64,000 nucleotides of DNA from Nitrosomonas sp. Is79A3 (GCF_000219585.1 NC_015731.1:2976001-3040000); one strand, 5' to 3'. Shown: positions 1 to 11,691, counted from the first letter of the stretch. A program made the numbers and translations. The notes: generated from the letters alone by a model not told the origin.

Positions 1-246
1 TTTATCCGTTGGATCAATAATATCCATTAGCCTTAAGTGCGTCCTAATTTCAAATTGATCACGTGATGTTTTGTTTACGTGCGGTGATCTCAGCACATCA
101 AAACGTTCAATTCTAGTCGGCAAGGGTACGGGGCCTTTAACAACAGCCCCCGTTCTTTTTGCTGTTTCAACAATTTCTAATGCCGATTTATCTATTAACC
201 GATAATCAAAGGCTTTAAGACGAATTCTAATTTTCTGGTTTTGCAT
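1..246 (-). CDS. rpsJ: 30S ribosomal protein S10 (3' end cut by window edge)
   Basis: S10 is a small-subunit ribosomal protein and, as NusE, a partner of NusB in antitermination. The 82 codons visible start [19 protein letters not shown] and contain the typical loop segment [20 protein letters not shown] followed by the T-H-L-R-L-M-D-I end region. Full-length S10 is about 103 residues, so about 20 C-terminal residues lie outside the window. The ATG is at 244-246, 70 bp downstream of tuf, making this the last visible gene of the str operon and normally the first gene of the S10 operon. Identification is from conserved sequence. Confidence 0.95.
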   Translation of the reverse strand, partial: MQNQKIRIRLKAFDYRLIDKSALEIVETAKRTGAVVKGPVPLPTRIERFDVLRSPHVNKTSRDQFEIRTHLRLMDIIDPTDK

Positions 247-316
247 ATATTCGTTTCTGAGTTTATAAATTCAATATAACTTTTGATTGAACTTTACTCT
301 TTATAACCTTCCAAAA

Positions 317-1507
317 TCACTCAATTATTTTAGCAACGACACCGGCACCAACAGTTCTTCCGCCTTCGCGTATAGCAAAACGCAATCCATCTTCCATCGC
401 TATCGGCGCTATTAAATTCACTGTCACTGACACATTATCCCCAGGCATTACCATCTCAGTTCCCGCCGGTAATTCAATTGCCCCTGTAACGTCCGTTGTA
501 CGGAAATAAAATTGCGGACGATATCCGGGGAAAAACGGCGTATGCCTTCCACCTTCTTCTTTGCTCAACACATAAATCTCAGCCGTGAATTTAGTATGCG
601 GTGATATGCTACTTGGCTTTGCCAAAACTTGACCTCGTTCTACTTCTTCACGTTTCGTACCACGTAACAATATTCCAACATTGTCACCTGCCTGACCTTG
701 GTCCAGCAGTTTACGGAACATTTCAACACCTGTACATACAGTCTTCAGTGTGGGCTTAAGACCAACAATTTCGATTTCTTCCCCGACTTTGATGACACCT
801 CTCTCCACTCGTCCAGTCACTACCGTTCCACGACCTGAGATCGAGAAAACGTCTTCAACCGGCATAAGAAAGGCACCATCGATTGCACGTTCGGGTTGTG
901 GAATATAGCTATCTAATGCTTCTGCCAGTTTCAGGATGGAGGCTTCACCTATTTCACTTTGATCGCCTTCCAGTGCCTTTAGAGCGGATCCAACAATGAT
1001 TGGCGTGTCATCTCCAGGAAAGTCGTACTTCGACAACAATTCCCTTATTTCCATTTCCACTAACTCAATTAATTCCGCATCATCCACCATGTCGGCTTTA
1101 TTCATGTATACGATGATGTACGGTACGCCTACTTGGCGTGCTAATAGTATATGCTCACGCGTTTGCGGCATCGGGCCATCCGCTGCTGACACCACCAGTA
1201 TCGCTCCGTCCATTTGCGCTGCACCAGTAATCATGTTTTTCACATAATCCGCATGCCCAGGACAATCTACGTGGGCATAATGGCGATTAGCTGTCTCATA
1301 CTCCACATGTGCCGTATTGATTGTAATTCCGCGCGCACGTTCCTCTGGCGCTGAGTCAATTTGCGCGTAGCTCTTCGCTTCACCACCAAATTTCTTTGTC
1401 AATATCGTCGTAATCGCCGCCGTCAGCGTCGTCTTTCCATGATCGACATGTCCTATCGTACCTACATTTACGTGTGGCTTCGACCGCTCAAATTTACTTT
1501 TTGCCAT
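317..1507 (-). CDS. tuf: Elongation factor Tu
   Basis: EF-Tu is the GTPase that delivers aminoacyl-tRNA to the ribosomal A site. At 396 residues it has the usual length. The P-loop GHVDHGKT is at residues 19-26, the DCPGH switch II segment at 81-85 and NKAD at 136-139. The two beta-barrel domains follow, with the typical end [14 protein letters not shown]. It lies 31 bp downstream of fusA, in the standard str order. Only one tuf copy is in the window; many proteobacteria carry a second near rpoBC. Confidence 0.98.
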   Translation of the reverse strand: MAKSKFERSKPHVNVGTIGHVDHGKTTLTAAITTILTKKFGGEAKSYAQIDSAPEERARGITINTAHVEYETANRHYAHVDCPGHADYVKNMITGAAQMDGAILVVSAADGPMPQTREHILLARQVGVPYIIVYMNKADMVDDAELIELVEMEIRELLSKYDFPGDDTPIIVGSALKALEGDQSEIGEASILKLAEALDSYIPQPERAIDGAFLMPVEDVFSISGRGTVVTGRVERGVIKVGEEIEIVGLKPTLKTVCTGVEMFRKLLDQGQAGDNVGILLRGTKREEVERGQVLAKPSSISPHTKFTAEIYVLSKEEGGRHTPFFPGYRPQFYFRTTDVTGAIELPAGTEMVMPGDNVSVTVNLIAPIAMEDGLRFAIREGGRTVGAGVVAKIIE

Positions 1508-1538
1508 GACTCGTTCCTTTACACTCTATACAATTCAA

Positions 1539-3629
1539 TTATTTCTTATTTATTATTGCTTCTGCTACATTCTTCGGAGCCTCAGAATAATGCTTAAACT
1601 CCATTGAATAGGTTGCCCTGCCTTGAGTAGCTGAGCGCAATGCCGTGGAATATCCAAACATTTCTGCCAAGGGCACTTCAGCCCGAATTACCTTGAATCC
1701 CGGAACGTCTTCCATTCCTTGGATCATGCCGCGTCTTGAAGACAAGTCGCCGACAACATTCCCCATAAAATCTTCTGGTGATTCCACTTCAACCGCCATC
1801 ATGGGCTCCAGCAACACTGGACTTGCCTTGCGCATTCCGTCCTTGAATGCTATTGAAGCAGCCATTTTGAATGCATTCTCATTAGAATCCACATCATGAT
1901 ATGAGCCATCAAAAAGTGTAACCTTTACGTCCACTACTGGATACCCAGCTAATACGCCGCTTGGCAGCGTTTCCAATAATCCCTTTTCAACGGCTGGTAT
2001 ATATTCTCGCGGCACTGAGCCACCTTTTATTTGGTCTATGAACTCAAAACCTTTTCCAGTTTCATTTGGCTCCATTCTCAACCACACATGACCATACTGC
2101 CCGCGCCCTCCCGATTGCTTCACAAATTTACCTTCTATTTCAACTTGTTTTCGTATCGCTTCACGATAAGCAACCTGTGGCGCTCCTACATTTGCTTCTA
2201 CACCAAATTCTCTTTTCATACGGTCGACGATGATTTCGAGATGCAATTCACCCATACCAGAGATAATTGTCTGCCCAGATTCCTCATCTGTCCGCACCCT
2301 AAACGAAGGATCTTCCTGCGCCAATCTATTGAGCGCAATCCCCATCTTTTCCTGATCTACTTTTGTCTTTGGCTCAACTGCCACATGAATGACCGGTTCT
2401 GGAAAATCCATTCTTTCCAGTGTGATTATTTTTTGCGGATCACACAAGGTATCTCCGGTAACGACATCTTTCAGACCAACAGCTGCCGCAATATCTCCAG
2501 CCCGGACTTCCTTGATTTCTTCACGCTGATTTGCGTGCATCTGCAGTATCCTGCCAATTCTTTCTTTTTTTCCTTTCACTGGGTTGTAGATTGTATCACC
2601 TGACACAACAACCCCAGAATAAACTCTAAAAAATATTAGTTGCCCTACATAGGGATCGGTTGCAATCTTGAACGCCAATGCTGAAAAAGGCTCGTTGTCA
2701 TCAGCCATTCTTTTATCCGGCTCACCACGCTCAGTTTCACCCTGAATCGCCAAGACATCAGTGGGTGCTGGCATATAATCTATCACAGCATCCAACATAG
2801 CTTGCACACCTTTATTCTTAAAGGCGGTTCCGCACATCATTGGAACTATTTCATTATTTATAGTCCGTGCTCGCAAACCACTTTTAATATCCGAAGCTTC
2901 CAAATCTCCATTCTCAAGATATTTGTTCATCAAATCTTCGTTTGCTTCTGCTGCCGTCTCGAGCATTTTTTCTCTCCACGCCTGCGCATCCGCTGTCAAA
3001 TCTGCTGGTATATCACGCTCTTCAAATTTTGTGCCTTTACTTTCTTCATCCCAGTAAATAGCTTTCATCTTTACTAAATCAATGACACCTTCAAACTTAT
3101 CCTCTGCACCTATTGGCAGTTGTATTGGTACAGGCACGGCTTTAAGCCGCGTTTTTATCTGATCATACACACGCATGAAATTCGCCCCCGACCTGTCCAT
3201 CTTATTTACAAACGCCAAGCGAGGAACTTTATACTTGTTTGCTTGCCTCCAAACCGTTTCAGTTTGTGGCTGCACACCACCAACCGCACAAAATACCGTA
3301 CATGCTCCATCGAGAACACGCAATGAGCGCTCAACCTCAATAGTGAAATCTACGTGTCCTGGTGTATCAATAATATTGATTCGATGCTCTGGATAATTTT
3401 CAGCCATTCCTTTCCAGAAACAAGTTGTGGCTGCAGAGGTAATTGTTATCCCTCTCTCCTGCTCTTGCTCCATCCAATCCATGGTCGCCGCACCATCATG
3501 AACTTCACCTAATTTATGCGATACGCCAGTATAAAAGAGCACACGCTCTGTTGTCGTTGTTTTTCCAGCGTCGATATGCGCCATAATACCGATGTTTCTA
3601 TAACGCTCAATGGGTGTTTTTCTTGCCAC
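1539..3629 (-). CDS. fusA: Elongation factor G
   Basis: EF-G is the GTPase that drives translocation of tRNA and mRNA through the ribosome and, with RRF, ribosome recycling. The 696-residue protein starts [20 protein letters not shown] and has the P-loop AHIDAGKT at residues 17-24. The switch [10 protein letters not shown] and NKMD motifs follow, with the domain IV segment [11 protein letters not shown] further on. Length and motif order are those of a canonical EF-G and not the LepA or TypA relatives. It lies 61 bp downstream of rpsG in the str operon. Confidence 0.98.
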   Translation of the reverse strand: MARKTPIERYRNIGIMAHIDAGKTTTTERVLFYTGVSHKLGEVHDGAATMDWMEQEQERGITITSAATTCFWKGMAENYPEHRINIIDTPGHVDFTIEVERSLRVLDGACTVFCAVGGVQPQTETVWRQANKYKVPRLAFVNKMDRSGANFMRVYDQIKTRLKAVPVPIQLPIGAEDKFEGVIDLVKMKAIYWDEESKGTKFEERDIPADLTADAQAWREKMLETAAEANEDLMNKYLENGDLEASDIKSGLRARTINNEIVPMMCGTAFKNKGVQAMLDAVIDYMPAPTDVLAIQGETERGEPDKRMADDNEPFSALAFKIATDPYVGQLIFFRVYSGVVVSGDTIYNPVKGKKERIGRILQMHANQREEIKEVRAGDIAAAVGLKDVVTGDTLCDPQKIITLERMDFPEPVIHVAVEPKTKVDQEKMGIALNRLAQEDPSFRVRTDEESGQTIISGMGELHLEIIVDRMKREFGVEANVGAPQVAYREAIRKQVEIEGKFVKQSGGRGQYGHVWLRMEPNETGKGFEFIDQIKGGSVPREYIPAVEKGLLETLPSGVLAGYPVVDVKVTLFDGSYHDVDSNENAFKMAASIAFKDGMRKASPVLLEPMMAVEVESPEDFMGNVVGDLSSRRGMIQGMEDVPGFKVIRAEVPLAEMFGYSTALRSATQGRATYSMEFKHYSEAPKNVAEAIINKK

Positions 3630-3690
3630 AGTCAGATGCCTTACGATTTATTCAATTGATGAATGATTTTAATACTTTAATTTCTATTAA

Positions 3691-4161
3691 TTAAAACCTA
3701 AAATGAGAGAATGCTTTATTTGATTCCGCCATTCTATGCACCTCCTCTCTTTTCTTTACCGCCCCTCCACGTCCCTCAGCTGCTTCTGTTAGCTCTCCAG
3801 CTAGCCTTGCATCCATTGATTTTTCGCTTCTTTTTCTAGCCGCATCCCTAAGCCATCGCATTGCCAAAGCGTTGCGACGCACTGATCGTACCTCTACCGG
3901 CACCTGATAATTTGCTCCACCAACCCGTCGGCTCTTAACCTCCACTATTGGGCGAACATTAGTCAACGCTTGTGTAAATACTTCCAAAGGATCATTACCG
4001 GTTTTCTTTTCAATATTCTCCAACGCTCCGTAGATAATCCTTTCCGCTACCGATTTTTTACCACGAGTCATGAGAACATTTACAAACTTTGCTAATTCTA
4101 CATTGTGATATTTCGGATCTGGCAATATCTCACGCTTTGGAACTTCTCTACGTCTTGGCAT
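3691..4161 (-). CDS. rpsG: 30S ribosomal protein S7
   Basis: S7 nucleates assembly of the head of the 30S subunit by binding 16S rRNA, and in E. coli it represses translation of the str operon. The 156-residue protein has the typical start [20 protein letters not shown] and the end [29 protein letters not shown]. It lies 64 bp downstream of rpsL. I did not identify an S7-binding structure in the rpsL-rpsG spacer, though the short spacer would allow coupling. Confidence 0.98.
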   Translation of the reverse strand: MPRRREVPKREILPDPKYHNVELAKFVNVLMTRGKKSVAERIIYGALENIEKKTGNDPLEVFTQALTNVRPIVEVKSRRVGGANYQVPVEVRSVRRNALAMRWLRDAARKRSEKSMDARLAGELTEAAEGRGGAVKKREEVHRMAESNKAFSHFRF

Positions 4162-4225
4162 TATGCAACCTCATAACCTTTTCCAACATGTTTTTCATCT
4201 ATATAACAGCACTTGTTTCTAGCTT

Positions 4226-4603
4226 CTAAGCAGTTTTTGGTCTTTTGGAACCATACTTTGATCGTCCTTGCTTACGATCTTTCACACCAGCTGTATCCAA
4301 ACTACCCCTAACAGTATGATAACGCACACCTGGCAAATCTTTTACACGACCCCCGCGTATCAGCACAACCGAATGCTCTTGAAGATTGTGCCCCTCACCA
4401 CCAATATAACTTGACACTTCAAATCCGTTAGTTAATCGAACCCTTGCAACTTTACGCAACGCAGAATTCGGTTTTTTTGGTGTTGTCGTGTATACCCTTG
4501 TGCACACCCCTCTTTTTTGTGGGCTGTTCTCTAATGCTGGAACACTGCTTTTGACTCGCTTAGCTGCGCGTGGTTTTCGAACTAACTGACTGATTGTCGG
4601 CAT
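4226..4603 (-). CDS. rpsL: 30S ribosomal protein S12
   Basis: S12 lies at the decoding centre and affects translational accuracy. The 125-residue protein contains [17 protein letters not shown]. Lys43 and Lys88, the positions changed in streptomycin-resistant strains, are both lysine here, so this is the wild-type sequence at those sites. Asp89, the residue methylthiolated in other bacteria, is present. It is the first gene of the str operon. The ATG follows an AGGA ribosome-binding site that lies directly after a terminator-like hairpin. Confidence 0.98.
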   Translation of the reverse strand: MPTISQLVRKPRAAKRVKSSVPALENSPQKRGVCTRVYTTTPKKPNSALRKVARVRLTNGFEVSSYIGGEGHNLQEHSVVLIRGGRVKDLPGVRYHTVRGSLDTAGVKDRKQGRSKYGSKRPKTA

Positions 4604-4614
4604 TTCTATGTCCT

Positions 4615-4642
4615 AAAAAACTGGGACGGCTTTTCGCCGTCC
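4615..4642 (-). terminator. Terminator-like hairpin in the rpsL leader
   Basis: Read on the minus strand, a perfect 7-bp stem (GGACGGC / GCCGTCC, plus positions 4624-4630 and 4636-4642) with a 5-base loop is followed by CAG and six T residues. It ends about 10 bases before the rpsL start, so the T tract leads straight into the AGGA ribosome-binding site. It has the form of an intrinsic terminator. It could stop read-through from yajQ or act as an attenuator of the str operon; the sequence does not decide which. Confidence 0.6.
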
Positions 4643-4743
4643 ACTTGCTATTTGCTGATTTGATTTAATTCACTAATACCGCTAGGTAATTCGTAATACG
4701 GCACCTTCATTTTACAAACCGTATGCGACAAAAAAGAGAGCGG

Positions 4744-4772
4744 ATTCTATTGGGTTTATTGTTTTATGTCAA
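4744..4772 (-). promoter_or_regulatory. Sigma-70 promoter of the str operon
   Basis: On the minus strand, TTGACA (plus positions 4767-4772) is followed after exactly 17 bases by TAGAAT (4744-4749). This matches the consensus at all six -35 bases and five of six -10 bases. It predicts a leader of about 130 bases before rpsL. A strong promoter suits a ribosomal protein operon, and its position after yajQ means the str genes need not depend on upstream transcription. Confidence 0.75.
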
Positions 4773-4862
4773 GACAATCATGGCGCATTTTGCCGCTACA
4801 ATTTTATTTCTTAAATCATGCTGAAGATTTCCAATTTGTTCCATACTGACTATTCCGTCTTA

Positions 4863-5348
4863 TTAATCCCTAAAGTTCTGGAATTGCAGTGGAAAATCAT
4901 CAATTGATTTTTTAATTAATTGTATCGATTCCTGCAGCACATCTTTTTTAGCACCTGTTATGCGCACTATATCCCCTTGAATACTCGCTTGCACTTTAAG
5001 CTTACTTTCCTTTATATACTTAATAATTTTTTTTGCTAGCTCTGTTTCAAGTCCTGTTTTAACTGTCACTACCTGTTTTACTTTATTACCACTGATTTTC
5101 TCAACCTGTCCCTTGTCCAGACATCGCACATCCACATTCCGCTTCGTTAATTTAGCCATCAGAATGTCAGAAACTTGTTCCAATTTAAATTCATCATCAG
5201 CAAATATTGTCAGTTGGTAATCAGCCTGTTCTACCCTCGCATCGGATCCTTTAAAGTCAAATCGCGTGGTTACTTCTTTGTTTACTTGATCCACTGCATT
5301 CTTGACTTCTTGTTTATCAACTTCTGAGACAATATCAAATGTCGGCAT
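4863..5348 (-). CDS. yajQ: YajQ family nucleotide-binding protein
   Basis: A 161-residue protein of the YajQ family (UPF0234), with two ferredoxin-like domains. Members bind nucleotides; a Xanthomonas relative binds cyclic di-GMP. The start [21 protein letters not shown] and the segment [13 protein letters not shown] are typical, as is the end [11 protein letters not shown]. It lies 59 bp downstream of argG on the same strand, so it may be transcribed with the arg genes. With at least four cyclic di-GMP proteins elsewhere in this window, an effector role is possible but not shown. Confidence 0.92.
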   Translation of the reverse strand: MPTFDIVSEVDKQEVKNAVDQVNKEVTTRFDFKGSDARVEQADYQLTIFADDEFKLEQVSDILMAKLTKRNVDVRCLDKGQVEKISGNKVKQVVTVKTGLETELAKKIIKYIKESKLKVQASIQGDIVRITGAKKDVLQESIQLIKKSIDDFPLQFQNFRD

Positions 5349-5407
5349 TCTATCTCTCTTAACTGAGACTATTGATCCGGATCTTACTCTGCGATAGCAG
5401 AAAGCTC

Positions 5408-6634
5408 CTACTTTTTACTCTTAGTCTGCTCTACTCCGGCTGCAATACGCAGCCTCAATGCATTCAGTTTTATGAATCCTGCCGCATCGCCTTGATTATA
5501 AGCACCCGCATCATCCTCAAATGTCGCTATGTTAGGATCAAATAACGAGTCTGTATGAGAATCTCTGCCTACTACAATGACATTTCCTTTATACAATTTC
5601 AATCTTACCCACCCGTTCACCTTTTCCTGACTCGCATCAATCATTGTCTGCAGCATTTTGCGTTCCGGACTCCACCAATAGCCATTATAAATTAGAGCGG
5701 CATAGCGCGGCATCAGATCATCCTTTAAATGCGCAACTTCCCGATCCAGAGTTATTGATTCTATGGCACGATGCGCACGCAATAAGATTGTTCCACCGGG
5801 CGTTTCATAGCATCCTCGAGACTTCATTCCAACATAGCGATTCTCAACCAAATCCAACCTGCCAATCCCGTGTTTTCCACCCAATTTATTGAGCTTCTCT
5901 AGTACACTCGCTGGTGATAATTTATTGCCATTCAGGGCGACAACATCACCACGCTTAAACTCTACATCCAGATATTCAGGCTCATCGGGTGCTTTCTCGG
6001 GCGAAACACTCCAACGCCACATCGATTCCTCCGGCTCCGCCGCTGGATCCTCAAGAATCCTGCCTTCGTAGGAAATATGCAAGAGATTTGCATCCATACT
6101 GTACGGTGAACCAGCTTTCTTTTTCATTTCAACCGGAATACCATGCTGCTCAGCATACAGAAGCAGCTTTTCTCTTGAAGTTAAATCCCACTCGCGCCAT
6201 GGAGCGATCACATGAATATCTGGCTGTAGGGCATAATATCCCAATTCAAACCGAACCTGATCATTACCTTTACCAGTTGCACCATGCGAAACAGCGTCTG
6301 CCCCTGTTTCTTTGGCAATCTCAATTTGCCTTTTTGCAATCAATGGGCGCGCTATACTTGTACCCAGTAAATATTCCCCTTCATAAATCGTATTCGCCCG
6401 AAACATGGGAAATACAAAATCACCTACAAACTCTTCGCGCAAATCATCAATATAAATTTCTTTCACACCGAGTTGTTTTGCCTTTGCCCGCGCTGGTTCA
6501 ACTTCTTCTCCCTGCCCGATATCAGCAGTAAATGTAACTACTTCACATTGATAGGTATCCTGTAACCATTTCAAGATCACTGAAGTATCCAAGCCCCCCG
6601 AGAAGGCCAATACCACTTTGTTAATTTTTCTCAT
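5408..6634 (-). CDS. argG: Argininosuccinate synthase
   Basis: Joins citrulline and aspartate with ATP to give argininosuccinate, the penultimate step of arginine synthesis. The 408-residue protein carries the PP-loop SGGLDTS at residues 12-18, the conserved [16 protein letters not shown] segment and the GRDS motif near the C-terminus. Length is normal for the family. It lies 60 bp downstream of argF, itself downstream of argD, so three arginine genes run together on the minus strand. Confidence 0.97.
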   Translation of the reverse strand: MRKINKVVLAFSGGLDTSVILKWLQDTYQCEVVTFTADIGQGEEVEPARAKAKQLGVKEIYIDDLREEFVGDFVFPMFRANTIYEGEYLLGTSIARPLIAKRQIEIAKETGADAVSHGATGKGNDQVRFELGYYALQPDIHVIAPWREWDLTSREKLLLYAEQHGIPVEMKKKAGSPYSMDANLLHISYEGRILEDPAAEPEESMWRWSVSPEKAPDEPEYLDVEFKRGDVVALNGNKLSPASVLEKLNKLGGKHGIGRLDLVENRYVGMKSRGCYETPGGTILLRAHRAIESITLDREVAHLKDDLMPRYAALIYNGYWWSPERKMLQTMIDASQEKVNGWVRLKLYKGNVIVVGRDSHTDSLFDPNIATFEDDAGAYNQGDAAGFIKLNALRLRIAAGVEQTKSKK

Positions 6635-6694
6635 TATGTTTTTTTCTCGCGCAGCTATGATCTAACGCTTCAACCATTAATTTTAATTATAAAC

Positions 6695-7621
6695 TTAACT
6701 TCCGGTATCTAATTTACCCAACAGCAAATATTCCATCAGTGCTTTTTGCGTATGCAACCGGTTTTCTGCTTCATCCCATACCACGGATTGCGGTCCGTCT
6801 AAAACTTCAGCGCTGACTTCTTCTCCGCGATGAGCCGGCAAACAATGCATAAATAACGCATTGCTTTTAGCCAAAGACATCATCTCTTCATCAACGCAGA
6901 ATTCAGCAAAATCATTTTTTCGTTGCTCAGTTTCTGCTTCAAATCCCATACTGGTCCACACATCCGTAGTAACAAGATCCGCGCCGATCACTGCTTTGTG
7001 GGGATTAACAAACTTTTCATAATAAGTTGTACCACTTAACCCTATTCGCTCAGGATTAACATCATAGCCCGGAGGCGTTGACACATGCACTTTAAAATTA
7101 AAAATCTCAGCGGCCTGCAACCAAGTGTTACACATGTTATTGGAATCACCAATCCACGCGACGGTTTTGCCTTCTATACTGCCTCTGTATTCTGTATAAG
7201 TAAAAATATCACTCATAATTTGGCAGGGGTGATATTCATCGGTTAAACCATTAATTATAGGTACTCTCGAGTTTTCCGCAAAGCGCTTAATAATGTCATG
7301 CTTATAGGTACGAATCATTATCAAATCGACCATGCGTGAAATCACTCGCGCCGCGTCCTCTACCGGTTCACCTCGCCCCAGTTGCGTATCCCGCGTTGAC
7401 AGATAGATTGCCGCACCGCCTAATTGATGCATACCTGCTTCAAAGGACAGGCGCGTACGTGTCGAATTTTTGTCAAAAATCATCGCCAACGTGCGATCGC
7501 TCAATGGCCAATATTGCCGGTATTGCTTGAACTCCCGCTTTATCCAGCGTGTGCGCTCAAATAAATATTCATATTCTTCACGGCAAAAATCATTGAATTG
7601 CAGAAAATGCTTTAGTTGCAT
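6695..7621 (-). CDS. argF: Ornithine carbamoyltransferase
   Basis: Transfers the carbamoyl group from carbamoyl phosphate to ornithine to form citrulline. The 308-residue protein has the carbamoyl-phosphate site STRTR at residues 53-57 and the HCLP motif near the C-terminus that binds ornithine, which together separate it from aspartate carbamoyltransferase. It lies 47 bp downstream of argD and 60 bp upstream of argG. No strong ribosome-binding site is visible before its ATG, so translation may depend on upstream transcription and coupling. Confidence 0.96.
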   Translation of the reverse strand: MQLKHFLQFNDFCREEYEYLFERTRWIKREFKQYRQYWPLSDRTLAMIFDKNSTRTRLSFEAGMHQLGGAAIYLSTRDTQLGRGEPVEDAARVISRMVDLIMIRTYKHDIIKRFAENSRVPIINGLTDEYHPCQIMSDIFTYTEYRGSIEGKTVAWIGDSNNMCNTWLQAAEIFNFKVHVSTPPGYDVNPERIGLSGTTYYEKFVNPHKAVIGADLVTTDVWTSMGFEAETEQRKNDFAEFCVDEEMMSLAKSNALFMHCLPAHRGEEVSAEVLDGPQSVVWDEAENRLHTQKALMEYLLLGKLDTGS

Positions 7622-7668
7622 AACGAGATAAATAACTAATAGAGATACATTACCTTAGGTAATCTGTA

Positions 7669-8841
7669 TTAGCTATTCAAAAACTCCTTTATTAACAAGC
7701 AAGTAATATCAACAACTTGCTCGGCTTCACCTTGCCGCATCACAAACGCAGGCAACAAACGTATCACTTTATCGGATGTTACATTGATTAATAACTTATT
7801 TTCTAATGCTTTCTTCACCAACTCGCCACAAGGTACTGTCAGCTCGATACCGATAATTAAACCCTGCCCCCTTACTTGCACAACTCCTGTGACATCTGCC
7901 AATTGACTTCTCAGTTTATCACGAATGAAATCGCCCAATTTTGTCACATGATCGAGAAGATTTTCATCGTCAATTACGCTCAGTGTTTCCAGCGCTGCAG
8001 CACAAGCCAGTGGATTACCGCCAAAAGTAGACGCATGATTACCCGGTTTGAAGACTTCTGCAGCTATGCCTTTTGCTAAGCAAGCGCCAATCGCGACCCC
8101 TCCTCCCAGGCCTTTAGCCAGCGTTATGACATCCGGCATAATATTACTATGCTGAAACGCAAACCATTTTCCACTCCGCCCGATCCCAGATTGCACCTCG
8201 TCCAGCATCAGAAGCCAGCCATATTGATTACACAGACTCCGTAATTCCTGGAGATAATGCGCCTCAGGAATATTGACACCACCTTCTCCCTGAAACGGCT
8301 CCACCAGTACCGCAACGACATCTTTATTATTCACAGCAACCTGTGTAATCGCTTCCATATTGTTATAGGGAACGCGCACAAAACCGGACAGTAAAGGCTC
8401 AAACCCAGCTTGTACTTTGCGATTTCCGCTTGCCGTCAGTGTTGCCATCGTGCGGCCATGAAATGAACGTTCCATAACAATAATAGTTGGGATTGAAATT
8501 CCTTTATTATGTCCATGCAGTCGCGCTAGTTTTATGGCTGCTTCATTGGCTTCCGCACCGGAATTGCAGAAAAATGCATTATCCATTCCTGATAATTCAA
8601 TCAAGCGATCCGCCAACCGTTCCTGCTTTTCGATATGATACAGATTAGAAGTATGGATCAGCGTTCCTGACTGCTCACATATTGCTTTAGTTAGTCTTGG
8701 ATGACAATGCCCCAGTCCGCAGACTGCCACACCAGCCAATGCATCCAGATACCGTTCACCCTGGTTATCCCACAGCCACACCCCTTCGCCTTTGACAAAG
8801 GTAACGGGTAACCGTGAGTAGGTATTCATTAAATTAGGCAC
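7669..8841 (-). CDS. argD: Acetylornithine aminotransferase
   Basis: A class III PLP-dependent aminotransferase that converts N-acetylglutamate semialdehyde to N-acetylornithine, and often also acts in lysine synthesis. The 390-residue protein has the NSGAEANEAAIKLAR segment, the DEVQSGIGR cofactor motif and the PLP lysine in LAKGLGGG (Lys243). It leads the argD-argF-argG run. It is divergent from gyrA across a 279-bp gap that must hold both promoters. Confidence 0.95.
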   Translation of the reverse strand: MPNLMNTYSRLPVTFVKGEGVWLWDNQGERYLDALAGVAVCGLGHCHPRLTKAICEQSGTLIHTSNLYHIEKQERLADRLIELSGMDNAFFCNSGAEANEAAIKLARLHGHNKGISIPTIIVMERSFHGRTMATLTASGNRKVQAGFEPLLSGFVRVPYNNMEAITQVAVNNKDVVAVLVEPFQGEGGVNIPEAHYLQELRSLCNQYGWLLMLDEVQSGIGRSGKWFAFQHSNIMPDVITLAKGLGGGVAIGACLAKGIAAEVFKPGNHASTFGGNPLACAAALETLSVIDDENLLDHVTKLGDFIRDKLRSQLADVTGVVQVRGQGLIIGIELTVPCGELVKKALENKLLINVTSDKVIRLLPAFVMRQGEAEQVVDITCLLIKEFLNS

Positions 8842-9120
8842 AACATTACACTCGCATTTCAGATGAAAAATTCATATTAGGCGTCCCAACCAGCAAGCTA
8901 AGGAAAATTTGGAAAAGCTATTATGTTTACCTATTTGTTCTGCTTTTTCAAGCTTTTTTTCTTTAAAGACCTACTTATTATCACAATCTTTATATGTCAA
9001 AGTTAACTGAGAAACGATGACAGCATGTTAGAATGCACTGTTTATAAATTTCTTATACTTAATTGTAAGAAGATTCACCTCTGCATCATAACCCGTTGTT
9101 TCTCAGAAAAATCATAAGAT
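8842..9120. other. Divergent promoter region between argD and gyrA
   Basis: This 279-bp AT-rich gap separates argD (minus) from gyrA (plus) and must hold promoters for both. I did not find an unambiguous -35/-10 pair with good spacing, nor a clear arginine operator. No ORF or RNA gene is visible in it. Confidence 0.4.
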
Positions 9121-11691
9121 ATGAATCAATTTGCTAAGGAAACTTTGCCCATCAGTCTTGAAGAAGAGATGCGGCGTTCCTATCTTGATTACGCCATGAG
9201 CGTTATTGTCGGCCGCGCTCTGCCAGACGTGCGCGATGGATTAAAACCGGTACATCGGCGCGTATTGTTTGCAATGCATGAGCTTTCTAACGACTGGAAC
9301 CGGCCTTACAAAAAATCTGCGCGTATTGTGGGTGATGTGATCGGTAAATACCATCCCCATGGCGATACCGCCGTTTATGACACGATTGTTCGCATGGCGC
9401 AAGACTTTTCCTTGCGCTACATGTTAATTGACGGACAAGGTAACTTTGGTTCAGTGGATGGCGATAATGCCGCAGCGATGCGCTACACTGAGATCCGTAT
9501 GTCGCGTATTGCGCACGAGCTGCTTATTGATCTCGATAAAGAAACAGTGGATTTTGGCCCCAATTATGACGATTCCGAGAAAGAACCGCTCATACTTCCC
9601 GCCAAAATTCCCAATCTGCTGATCAACGGCTCATCAGGCATTGCCGTAGGTATGGCGACCAACATTCCGCCGCACAATCTGAATGAAGTTATTGAAGCCT
9701 GTCTCGCCTTACTCAAAAATCCCGATATCAGTATTGATGAGCTCATAGAATACATCCCGGCTCCGGATTTTCCTACGGCCGGCATTATTTATGGTATTTC
9801 CGGAGTAAGGGACGGTTATCGCACAGGCCGTGGCCGTGTTGTCATGCGTGCCCGTACTCATTTTGAAGATATGGAGAAAGGCAGCCGTCAATGCATCGTC
9901 GTCGATGAATTGCCTTATCAAGTCAATAAAGCTAATTTATTAATCCGTATTGGCGAGCTGGTTCGCGACAAAAAAATTGAAGGCATTTCTGATTTGCGTG
10001 ACGAATCGGATAAATCAGGTATGCGTGTTGTGATTGAACTAAAGCGCGGCGAGGTACCTGAAGTCATACTGAATAACTTGTATAAAGAAACACAGATGCA
10101 AGATACCTTCGGCATGAACATGGTGGCACTCTTGGATGGCCAGCCGCGCCTGCTGAATTTAAAGCAAATACTGGATGCTTTCTTGCGGCATCGCCGTGAA
10201 GTTGTCACGCGACGCACTGTTTTCGAACTCAAGAAAGCGCGTGAACGCGGACATTTATTGGAAGGTCTGGCAGTTGCTTTATCCAATGTCGATGAAATCA
10301 TCGCCTTAATTAAAGCTGCACCCACACCAGCTGTCGCCAAAGATGCAATCATGGCAAAAGTTTGGCGTTCTCAATTGGTAGAGGAAATGCTGTCACGTGC
10401 CATGGCGGATGCCAACGCACTCCGCCCGGATGGATTAGGTGAAGGGTTTGGTTTAAAGGCTCAGGGATACCGTTTATCGGACGCACAAGCGCAGGCGATT
10501 CTGGAATTACGCTTGCAACGCCTAACCGGTTTGGAACAAGAAAAGATCGTTGAAGAATACAAAGAAATCATAGAAAAGATTATTGATTATCTCAATATTC
10601 TGGCTAATCCAGAGCGCATCACCAGCATCATCACCGAAGAGCTTGATGCAATCAAACAGCAATTTGGTGACAAACGCCGCAGTGAAATTATTGTCGATAC
10701 TCACGATATGAGTATGGAAGATTTGATTACACCGGCCGATGTCGTCGTCACACTATCGCACAGCGGTTATATTAAATCGCAATTACTTGATGAATATCGC
10801 GCACAAAAACGTGGCGGACGCGGCAAGCTGGCCACAAGCACCAAAGAAGATGATTTCATAGACAAACTGTTCATCGCGAACACCCATGACTATATTCTGT
10901 GCTTTTCAAGTTTGGGTCGTGTGTACTGGATCAAGGTCTATGAAGTGCCGCAGGGTGGCCGATTATCCCGCGGCAAGCCGATCATTAATTTGGTGCAACT
11001 GGAAGAAGGCGAAAAAATTAACGCGATTCTGCCGGTTAAGGCTTTCGATGAAACCCGCTATATATTTATGGCGACTTCTTTTGGAACCGTCAAGAAAACA
11101 CCTCTATCAGAATTTTCCCGCCCGCGGAACAATGGCATTATCGCCATCGGATTGGATGAAGGCGATTATTTGATTGGTGTTGAACTGACCGAAGGAAAGC
11201 ATGATGTCATGCTGTTCTCAGATAACGGCAAAGCCATGCGCTTCAGTGAAAATGATGTACGCCCAATGGGACGAACCGCCCGCGGTGTGCGTGGCATGAA
11301 ACTCGGTTCCGGACAAAAAGTAATTTCCTTGCTGGTTGCCGAAAATGAGGAACTCTCTGTATTAACGGCAACTGAAAATGGCTATGGCAAGCGTACGCCT
11401 ATCAGCGAATACACACGCCACAACCGCGGCACGCAAGGCATGATTGCGATTAAAACCAGTGAACGTAATGGTAAAGTTGTCACAGCAAAGCTGGTAAAAC
11501 CAGATGATGAGATCATGCTGATCACTTCCGGCGGTGTACTCATCCGTACCCGTGTCAACGAAGTGCGGGAAATGAGCCGTGCCACGCAAGGCGTTACCCT
11601 AATTAACTTGGATGCAGGCGAGAAACTCGCTGGCTTGGAAAGAGTGGTAGAGAGCGAAGACAGCGATAGTGGTGGTGATAGTGATGATTAA
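9121..11691 (+). CDS. gyrA: DNA gyrase subunit A
   Basis: The breakage-reunion subunit of gyrase, which with GyrB introduces negative supercoils. The 856-residue protein has the catalytic tyrosine in AAAMRYTE (Tyr122) and the six-bladed C-terminal domain with the GyrA box QKRGGRGK. The quinolone-determining region reads [12 protein letters not shown]: position 83 is threonine and 87 is aspartate in E. coli numbering. The acidic Ser/Asp/Gly-rich tail is normal. It heads a plus-strand run of serine and aromatic amino acid genes, as in many beta- and gammaproteobacteria. Confidence 0.98.
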   Translation: MNQFAKETLPISLEEEMRRSYLDYAMSVIVGRALPDVRDGLKPVHRRVLFAMHELSNDWNRPYKKSARIVGDVIGKYHPHGDTAVYDTIVRMAQDFSLRYMLIDGQGNFGSVDGDNAAAMRYTEIRMSRIAHELLIDLDKETVDFGPNYDDSEKEPLILPAKIPNLLINGSSGIAVGMATNIPPHNLNEVIEACLALLKNPDISIDELIEYIPAPDFPTAGIIYGISGVRDGYRTGRGRVVMRARTHFEDMEKGSRQCIVVDELPYQVNKANLLIRIGELVRDKKIEGISDLRDESDKSGMRVVIELKRGEVPEVILNNLYKETQMQDTFGMNMVALLDGQPRLLNLKQILDAFLRHRREVVTRRTVFELKKARERGHLLEGLAVALSNVDEIIALIKAAPTPAVAKDAIMAKVWRSQLVEEMLSRAMADANALRPDGLGEGFGLKAQGYRLSDAQAQAILELRLQRLTGLEQEKIVEEYKEIIEKIIDYLNILANPERITSIITEELDAIKQQFGDKRRSEIIVDTHDMSMEDLITPADVVVTLSHSGYIKSQLLDEYRAQKRGGRGKLATSTKEDDFIDKLFIANTHDYILCFSSLGRVYWIKVYEVPQGGRLSRGKPIINLVQLEEGEKINAILPVKAFDETRYIFMATSFGTVKKTPLSEFSRPRNNGIIAIGLDEGDYLIGVELTEGKHDVMLFSDNGKAMRFSENDVRPMGRTARGVRGMKLGSGQKVISLLVAENEELSVLTATENGYGKRTPISEYTRHNRGTQGMIAIKTSERNGKVVTAKLVKPDDEIMLITSGGVLIRTRVNEVREMSRATQGVTLINLDAGEKLAGLERVVESEDSDSGGDSDD

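Noticed and set aside
2031..2603. 190-codon open frame opposite fusA
   Set aside because: It is the antisense shadow of EF-G, with no ribosome-binding site or family resemblance.
5989..6531. 180-codon open frame opposite argG
   Set aside because: Antisense shadow of a conserved gene with no independent support.
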